Below, in pieces: positions 5,123 to 9,841 of a DNA stretch of 9,841 nucleotides. The notes beneath the pieces are model-generated. The model had not been told where the DNA came from. It was given only the letters and a program-made list of their open reading frames with translations, and searched no databases. Origin of the DNA: Comamonadaceae bacterium (GTDB lineage Bacteria > Pseudomonadota > Gammaproteobacteria > Burkholderiales > Burkholderiaceae_C); NCBI GenBank assembly GCA_947464665.1, contig CANHXV010000067.1:1-9841 (forward strand), given 5' to 3'. The position numbers and the translations under genes are program-made. How positions within the stretch are numbered: the stretch's first letter is position 1; each line of letters opens with the position of its first letter.

Positions 5123-7339
5123 ATGGAAATCAAAGTCAACTTTCTAGACAAACTTCGCCTAGAGGCCAAGTTCGATGACTTCACGGTCATAGCCGACCAA
5201 CCCATTCGCTACAAAGGCGACGGCTCTGCGCCTGGCCCCTTCGACTACTTCTTGGCCTCCTCGGCTTTGTGCGCGGCCTACTTTGTGAAGCTTTACTGCG
5301 ACACCCGAAACATATCCACTGAGCACATTCGCCTGTCACAAAATAACATTGTTGACCCAGAGAACCGCTACCTGCAAATTTTTAAAATTCAGGTTCAGTT
5401 GCCTCCCGATATTTCAGAAGTCGATCGCCGCGGTATCTTGAATTCCATTGAACGATGTACCGTGAAAAAAGTGGTGCAAGAGGGGCCAGAGTTTGTGATT
5501 GAAGAAGTTGCCAACCTCGACGCCGATGCGCAAGCTTTGCTAAGTCTTCAGCCAGATGCAGAAAGCAGCACCTTCATTTTGGGTAAAGACTTGCCCTTAG
5601 AGCAAACCATTGCCAACATGTCTGGCATCTTGGCTGGCTTGGGCATCAAGATTGAAATTGCTTCGTGGCGTAACATCATCCCCAATGTGTGGTCATTGCA
5701 CATTCGGGATGCGCATTCGCCCATGTGCTTTACCAATGGCAAAGGCGCTACCAAAGAAAGTGCGTTGGCTTCTGCGTTGGGTGAATACATTGAGCGCCTT
5801 AACAACAACCATTTCTACGCAGGCGCCTATTGGGGTGAAGATTTGGCCAACGCCGAGTTTGTGCATTACCCAAATGAGAAATGGTTCAAACCAGGTAAGA
5901 AGGATGCGTTGCCCAAAGAAATTTTGGATCCCTACTGCCTGAAAATTTACAATCCTGATGGTGAGTTGAAAGGCTCGCACTTGATCGATACAAACTCTGG
6001 AAATGCAGCGCGTGGTATTTGCTCACTGCCGTTTGTGCGGCACTCGGACAATCAAGTGGTCTACTTTCCCTCCAACTTGGTCGAGAACTTGTTTGTGAGC
6101 AACGGCATGAGTGCGGGCAACACACTGGCTGAAGCGCAAGTGCAATGCTTGTCAGAAATTTTTGAACGCGCCGTGAAGCGAGAAATTCTAGAGGGCGAAA
6201 TCTGCTTGCCCGATGTGCCTGCCCATGTATTGGCTAAATTCCCCAGCATCTTGGCCGGCATTCAAGGCCTCGAAGCTCAAGGCTTTCCAGTGTTGGTGAA
6301 AGACGCCTCATTGGGCGGTATTTACCCCGTCATGTGCGTTACCTTAATGAACCCCCGCACAGGCGGCGTGTTTGCTTCCTTTGGCGCCCACCCTAGCTTG
6401 GAAGTCGCGCTAGAACGGAGTCTCACTGAGTTGTTGCAAGGCCGCAGCTTTGAGGGTCTGAACGATTTGCCGACACCCACCTTCGAAAGCAACGCAGTCA
6501 CAGAGCCCTACAACTTTGTAGAGCACTTCATTGACTCCAGCGGCATTGTGTCTTGGCGCTTCTTCAGTGCCAAAGCCGATTTCGAATTTGTGGAGTGGAA
6601 CTTTGCAGGCAAAGGCACTACAGCCAGTGCCGACGAATCTGCCACATTGCTCGGTATTTTGAAAGGCATGGGCAAAGAGGTCTACACCGCCGTATACGAC
6701 CAACTGGGTGCCATTGCTTGCAGAATTTTGGTGCCGGGCTATTCTGAAATTTATCCCGTTGAAGATTTGATTTGGGACAATACCAACAAGGCCTTGTTGT
6801 TCCGTCAAGACGTTCTCAACTTACATCGCTTAGATGATGGCCAGTTGGCAGCGTTGCTAGACCGCTTGGAAAACAATGAGCTAGACGAGTACGCCGATAT
6901 CGCTACCCTCATAGGCATTGAGTTTGAGGAAAACACCGAATGGGGACAATTGACAGTGTTGGAGTTAAAGCTGCTGATTAATTTAGCACTGAAGCAATTT
7001 CAAGCCACGCAAGATTTAGTGGAGGCTTTCTTGCAATACAACGACAACACCGTTGAGCGGAAACTTTTCTACCAAGCACTGAACGCGGTGCTGGAAGTGG
7101 CGCTAGACCCAGACCTTGCGATAGAAAACTACGAACACAACTTTCGCCGTATGTTTGGAAATGCCCGCATGGACGCCGTGTTGGGCTCGGTCAATGGCAG
7201 TGTCCGGTTCTTTGGTTTAACGCCCACCAGCATGAAGTTGGAAGGCTTAGACAGGCATCACCGCTTGATCGACAGTTTGAAGAAGCTTCATGGAGCCAGG
7301 CGCTTGGGTCTTCGCCATGCAGATCACGGACTCAGTTAA
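5123..7339 (+). CDS. OsmC domain/YcaO domain fusion protein
   Basis: The 738-residue protein has two parts. Residues about 1-130 form an OsmC-like thiol-redox fold: GSAPGPFDYFLASSALC with Cys50, a nearby Cys59, and IERCTVKK with Cys112; OsmC/Ohr proteins use two such cysteines to reduce hydroperoxides. Residues about 148-738 match E. coli YcaO along its length: CFTNGKGATKESALASALGEYIERL (202-226), NEKWF (251-255), SNGMSAGNT (326-334), QCLSEIFERA (341-350), FGAHPSLEVALERSLTELLQGR (420-441), HFIDSSG (468-474), VPGYSEIYPVEDL (537-549), then a helical TPR-like tail. YcaO proteins bind ATP to activate amide backbones; E. coli YcaO affects RimO-dependent methylthiolation of ribosomal protein S12. 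The C terminus lacks the PxPxP ending of azoline-forming cyclodehydratases, and no precursor peptide is nearby. The ribosome site is weak (AGGT about 14 bases upstream). It is divergent from chrA. The role in S12 modification is inferred. Confidence 0.93.
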   Translation: MEIKVNFLDKLRLEAKFDDFTVIADQPIRYKGDGSAPGPFDYFLASSALCAAYFVKLYCDTRNISTEHIRLSQNNIVDPENRYLQIFKIQVQLPPDISEVDRRGILNSIERCTVKKVVQEGPEFVIEEVANLDADAQALLSLQPDAESSTFILGKDLPLEQTIANMSGILAGLGIKIEIASWRNIIPNVWSLHIRDAHSPMCFTNGKGATKESALASALGEYIERLNNNHFYAGAYWGEDLANAEFVHYPNEKWFKPGKKDALPKEILDPYCLKIYNPDGELKGSHLIDTNSGNAARGICSLPFVRHSDNQVVYFPSNLVENLFVSNGMSAGNTLAEAQVQCLSEIFERAVKREILEGEICLPDVPAHVLAKFPSILAGIQGLEAQGFPVLVKDASLGGIYPVMCVTLMNPRTGGVFASFGAHPSLEVALERSLTELLQGRSFEGLNDLPTPTFESNAVTEPYNFVEHFIDSSGIVSWRFFSAKADFEFVEWNFAGKGTTASADESATLLGILKGMGKEVYTAVYDQLGAIACRILVPGYSEIYPVEDLIWDNTNKALLFRQDVLNLHRLDDGQLAALLDRLENNELDEYADIATLIGIEFEENTEWGQLTVLELKLLINLALKQFQATQDLVEAFLQYNDNTVERKLFYQALNAVLEVALDPDLAIENYEHNFRRMFGNARMDAVLGSVNGSVRFFGLTPTSMKLEGLDRHHRLIDSLKKLHGARRLGLRHADHGLS
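7336..7339. other. Shared TTAA: overlapping stop codons of convergent genes
   Basis: The four bases TTAA are their own reverse complement. The plus-strand OsmC-YcaO gene ends at TAA 7337-7339 and the minus-strand MmgE/PrpD gene ends at the complement of 7336-7338, also TAA. The two genes therefore overlap tail to tail by four bases with no room for an intergenic terminator. Confidence 0.9.
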
Positions 7340-8712
7340 ACCTTCTGAAGCTTGTCCAAAGCGTCCCACAAATCATCCATGGAACAGGCTTCTGGCAGTT
7401 TGGTACTAGCATTGATTAATTGTGAAATAGAACGAGGCGCGTAGTTTGCGGCCCGCATCACATCTTGATTTTTTTCCACAATCTCTGAAGTTGACAGTGG
7501 ATTTTCTGGATCACCTGGCGCGTCATTCTGGCTGGCTTCAATACACTGACCGTTGCGTAACCAAACCCTTAACTTTGCACCGTAGTGAGAAGGGTAGGCA
7601 AGATTCCATTGCTTGTCTGCGCGAACTTGTGTGTGCTGACGCAATCGCACAAGTTGTGGCAAGTTCAAAGAATCAGGCTGGGCGTCATCCAACCAAAAAT
7701 CACCCTGCATGAGCGCTACTGCCACGCCATGTTGTAAACTAAAGCGAGCTTGTTGGCTGGTGATTGGTTTCGGTTCGTTGGCAAAATCAAGGGCTGTTTG
7801 GTAGGTACTTATTTCGATGCGAACGATATTGTCAATAGGGCCTATTTTTTTGTGCAGTTCAACAGCACAAGCAATGGCCGGATGCACATGCCGGCAGACG
7901 GGCCATGGCTTGAAACTCACCTCATGAATGAGCCACGGGCTTCCAGCCTCAGGCGTTAACACCGCCATGGCATGCTTCTTGGTGGGCATGCTGTCAGTGG
8001 CTGCTAGCCAACCATGCTGACCTTCCAAGATATGGCGCGGTCCTTCCAAGCCAGCAGATGCTAAGTCTGCCGCCAACACACCCGATTGCGCGCTGCGCCC
8101 TGTGGCCAGTTGTTTAGAAAATCCAGATTCCATGCGACATTGCCAAACGCCACTCGCTTGCATGCCCGCTTGGGCCAGCGCATTTGTGGCTTGGTGAACA
8201 TCTAATTGCAATAAGCTTGCACAAGCCGTTGCGGCACCAAACACGCCACATGTGGCCGTGCTGTACCAGTGCTGATAATGTGGCGTACCAGCTAGCAAAC
8301 CAACACGGATAGCCACTTCGTAACCGCGAACGACCGCATCTAAAAATGCTTGGGGCGAAACTTTTTCTCTTTGTGCGACTGCCAGCGCCGCTGCCATGAT
8401 CGTGTCTGCTGGGTGCACGACGGCGCCGCGGTGCAAATCGTCTAACTCATAAATATTGCCCAAGCTTCCGTTGGACAAGGCTGCTGACTCGCAGTTCAAG
8501 TACCGCCCCCCCACTGTCCAGCAAGCGCCTTTTGAAGCATGCGCTGCCCAACGGCTGATTGCTACTCCGGCAGCTGAGTGATGACCCAGCATCACGCTGC
8601 CAAACCAGTCGACTAAGTGCAATGCAGCGCGTTGGCGATCTTGGTCTGTAATAGGACGGCCTTGCAAGGCTAGCAATTGCTCAGTCCAAGAGGGCGTATT
8701 TGAGGAAATCAC
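7336..8712 (-). CDS. MmgE/PrpD family protein
   Basis: The 458-residue product has the normal length and motifs of the MmgE/PrpD family, which includes 2-methylcitrate dehydratase PrpD and cis-aconitate decarboxylase (IRG1). Visible blocks: NGSLGNIYELDDLH (81-94) followed by HPAD (100-103), the helical AFLDAVVRGYEVAIRVG (122-138), GVFGAATACASLLQL (156-170), SKQLATGRSAQSGVLAADLA (199-218), ILEGQHGW (228-235) and KPWPVCRHVHPAI (268-280). The DD pair, His100 and Lys200 fall where the family's active-site residues are expected. The start is GTG (8710-8712), set by GAGG five bases upstream; the first internal Met is residue 41, inside the conserved fold. It follows the enoyl-CoA hydratase gene by 17 bases and is probably the last gene of that operon. 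It may dehydrate, hydrate or decarboxylate a branched polycarboxylate; the substrate is not evident. Confidence 0.9.
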   Translation of the reverse strand: MISSNTPSWTEQLLALQGRPITDQDRQRAALHLVDWFGSVMLGHHSAAGVAISRWAAHASKGACWTVGGRYLNCESAALSNGSLGNIYELDDLHRGAVVHPADTIMAAALAVAQREKVSPQAFLDAVVRGYEVAIRVGLLAGTPHYQHWYSTATCGVFGAATACASLLQLDVHQATNALAQAGMQASGVWQCRMESGFSKQLATGRSAQSGVLAADLASAGLEGPRHILEGQHGWLAATDSMPTKKHAMAVLTPEAGSPWLIHEVSFKPWPVCRHVHPAIACAVELHKKIGPIDNIVRIEISTYQTALDFANEPKPITSQQARFSLQHGVAVALMQGDFWLDDAQPDSLNLPQLVRLRQHTQVRADKQWNLAYPSHYGAKLRVWLRNGQCIEASQNDAPGDPENPLSTSEIVEKNQDVMRAANYAPRSISQLINASTKLPEACSMDDLWDALDKLQKV

Positions 8713-8717
8713 CCAGA

Positions 8718-8721
8718 CCTC
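8718..8721 (-). promoter_or_regulatory. Shine-Dalgarno GAGG deciding the GTG start of the MmgE/PrpD gene
   Basis: Read on the minus strand, GAGG stands five bases before the GTG at 8712-8710 and lies wholly within the 17-base gap after the enoyl-CoA hydratase stop codon. It is the best ribosome-binding match in this operon and supports the non-ATG start. Confidence 0.6.
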
Positions 8722-8729
8722 GGTTTGAC

Positions 8730-9536
8730 TTATCGACCTTTGAAGACAGCCGGACGCTTTTCGTTGAAGGCGCTCACGCCTTCTCGCCGGTCATCGGTGT
8801 CCACCAAGTGCTTGTAGGCTTCCACTTCAAAACGATAGGATGTACGCAACTCCATTTGGCCGCCATATCGGATAGATTTTTTGATTTGTCGAACCGATAA
8901 AGGCGCATTGCTGGCAATCTTTTGCGCGGTTTCCAAAGCAAGCGGCAACACTTGATCAGAAGCAACCAATTGGTTGATCAAGCCCCATTCACTGGCCTCG
9001 GCGGCGCTAAAGGGACGACCCGTCATGATCAACTCTTTGGCGCGTCTTTCACCCAGGGCGCGTGGCAAATTTTGTGTACCACCCATGCCCGGCATAATAC
9101 CCAAGGTGACTTCTGGAAATGCAAACCGTGCATCTTGACTGGCATACAAAAAATCGCATGAAAGTGCTATTTCTAAACCACCCCCAAAGGCATGGCCATT
9201 GATGGCGCCGATGACGGGCAATGGTAAATCAATCAGCGCCCAGTAAGAACGCTCAAAAATTTCATGTTGGTGTTGCCATGCTTGTGGCGTCATGCCGTTT
9301 CGCTCTTTCAGGTCACCGCCTGCACAAAAAATTTTGCTGCCAGCACCTGTTAAAACCACACAGCGAATCTCGCCGGGAATATCGGTCAAGCGCGTCCACA
9401 AGTCCAGCATGTCTAACGCCATTTGGGTGTTCAGTGCATTGCCCACTTCAGGACGGTTCATGCAAACTTGAAGCACGTGGGCGCTGACTTGTTTGCAATC
9501 AAGGGTGGTGTAAACAGGCAATTCAGAGTTCGGCAT
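8730..9536 (-). CDS. Enoyl-CoA hydratase/isomerase family protein
   Basis: This 268-residue crotonase-fold protein has the usual family length. Seen: MNRPEVGNALN (26-36); the first oxyanion-hole segment FCAGGDLKE (70-78); the second, INGHAFGGGLEIALSCD (112-128); then RFAFPEVTLGIMPGMGGTQNLPRALG (137-162) and the C-terminal helices. Glu122 and Glu142 correspond to the two catalytic glutamates of rat enoyl-CoA hydratase (Glu144 and Glu164), so genuine hydratase activity on a 2-enoyl-CoA is likely; many relatives in the fold lack one of them. Cytoplasmic; acts after an acyl-CoA dehydrogenase, which is encoded just upstream on the same strand (18-base gap). The ribosome site before the ATG at 9534-9536 is weak (TAAG), so translation may be coupled to the upstream gene. 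It could serve fatty-acid, amino-acid or aromatic degradation; chain length is not predictable. Confidence 0.92.
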   Translation of the reverse strand: MPNSELPVYTTLDCKQVSAHVLQVCMNRPEVGNALNTQMALDMLDLWTRLTDIPGEIRCVVLTGAGSKIFCAGGDLKERNGMTPQAWQHQHEIFERSYWALIDLPLPVIGAINGHAFGGGLEIALSCDFLYASQDARFAFPEVTLGIMPGMGGTQNLPRALGERRAKELIMTGRPFSAAEASEWGLINQLVASDQVLPLALETAQKIASNAPLSVRQIKKSIRYGGQMELRTSYRFEVEAYKHLVDTDDRREGVSAFNEKRPAVFKGR

Positions 9537-9545
9537 AATGGTGCT

Positions 9546-9565
9546 TAGTAAGACTCAGTAAGACT
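9546..9565. repeat. 10-bp tandem duplication at the acyl-CoA dehydrogenase stop codon
   Basis: TAGTAAGACT (9546-9555) and CAGTAAGACT (9556-9565) are adjacent copies differing at one base. On the minus strand they span the last codons and TGA stop of the acyl-CoA dehydrogenase and most of the 18-base gap before the enoyl-CoA hydratase. The copy nearer the hydratase supplies the weak TAAG ribosome site. A recent slippage duplication is the simplest explanation. Confidence 0.6.
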
Positions 9566-9841
9566 TGGGCATGCCCAAAACATGCTCACCCACGTAAGAC
9601 AAAATCAAGTTGGTTGAGATAGGGGCTACTTGGTACAAACGGGTCTCACGGAATTTACGTTCAATGTCGTATTCGGCGGCAAAACCAAAACCACCATGGG
9701 TTTGTAAGCAGACATTGGCGGCTTCCCAAGAAGCGTCTGCTGCCAAAAGTTTAGACATGTTGGCTTGCGCGCCGCAAGGCAGGCCTGCATCAAACAGGCG
9801 AGCTGCTTCGTAGCGCATCAAGCTGGCCGCTTCGACATTGA
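9555..9841 (-). CDS. Acyl-CoA dehydrogenase (3' end only)
   Basis: The frame is open to the window edge and ends at TGA (complement of 9555-9557), giving 95 complete C-terminal codons plus two extra bases. The visible piece is the C-terminal helical domain of the acyl-CoA dehydrogenase family: YEAARLFDAGLPCGAQANMSKLLAADASWEAAN, then the FAD-contacting LQTHGGFGFAAEYDIERKFRETR, then YQVAPISTNLILSYVGEHVLGMPKSY. Family members oxidise acyl-CoA to 2-enoyl-CoA and pass electrons to electron-transfer flavoprotein. The tail wording (APISTNLILSYVGEHVLG) matches a subgroup common in Burkholderiales catabolic operons. In the better-known short/branched-chain dehydrogenases the catalytic Glu lies either in this domain or earlier; none can be assigned from the fragment. 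The product would be the natural substrate of the hydratase encoded next. Any start inside the window would be artefactual. Confidence 0.88.
   Translation of the reverse strand, partial: NVEAASLMRYEAARLFDAGLPCGAQANMSKLLAADASWEAANVCLQTHGGFGFAAEYDIERKFRETRLYQVAPISTNLILSYVGEHVLGMPKSY

Noticed and set aside
5123..7339. YcaO protein as the core of a RiPP (azoline/thioamide peptide) biosynthetic cluster
   Set aside because: The protein resembles E. coli YcaO over its full length and lacks the PxPxP C terminus. There is no E1/ocin-ThiF partner, TfuA or TfuA-like gene, dehydrogenase or small precursor peptide beside it.
1..9841. Mobile element, prophage, CRISPR or RNA genes
   Set aside because: No transposase, integrase, terminal inverted repeats, regularly spaced repeats or tRNA/rRNA-like sequence were seen on either strand.

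Overview
The window looks like ordinary chromosomal DNA of a betaproteobacterium, most likely Burkholderiales and probably Comamonadaceae or a freshwater relative. This rests on the style of the encoded proteins: an acyl-CoA dehydrogenase ending in MPKSY after a GGFGF-EYDIERKFRETR block, a MmgE/PrpD protein with CoA-linked catabolic genes, an OsmC-YcaO fusion, and moderate GC judged by eye and not computed. Coding density is high. I found no tRNA, rRNA, CRISPR array, insertion sequence, integrase or phage gene. There are eight neighbouring genes: six complete and two cut by the window edges. None shows a frameshift or internal stop, and no gene-free stretch exceeds 126 bases.

Layout. (1) 1-2412, plus strand: the C-terminal end of a fumarate-reductase-type FAD oxidoreductase, an isocitrate lyase/PEP mutase superfamily lyase with the catalytic KRCGH motif, and a self-cleaving P1 (DmpA/NylC-type) peptidase or amidase. 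They lie 50-60 bases apart and may form the end of a catabolic operon. (2) 2427-4996, minus strand: a two-domain ChrA-type chromate transporter followed by a saccharopine-dehydrogenase-like NAD(P)-binding oxidoreductase. The latter converges with the peptidase gene across only 14 bases. (3) 4997-5122: the divergent intergenic region, the only obvious place for promoters inside the window. (4) 5123-7339, plus strand: a 738-residue OsmC-YcaO fusion protein. (5) 7336-9841, minus strand: a tightly packed set of acyl-CoA dehydrogenase (partial), enoyl-CoA hydratase and MmgE/PrpD protein, read in that order with gaps of 17-18 bases. Its last gene shares its stop codon bases with the convergent YcaO gene.

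How they fit together. The flanking groups look like separate carbon-catabolism modules. One is an acyl-CoA oxidation/hydration module with a PrpD-family (de)hydratase or epimerase. The other is a flavin oxidoreductase plus C-C lyase plus amide hydrolase module. Their substrates cannot be read from the sequence. The central OsmC-YcaO protein is the most interesting item. Its C-terminal 590 residues match E. coli YcaO, linked genetically to RimO-dependent methylthiolation of ribosomal protein S12, and its N-terminal domain is an OsmC-like thiol-redox fold keeping candidate cysteines. The domain combination is known in databases but its biochemistry is, to my knowledge, undescribed. I see no strong evidence of a wholly new system here.
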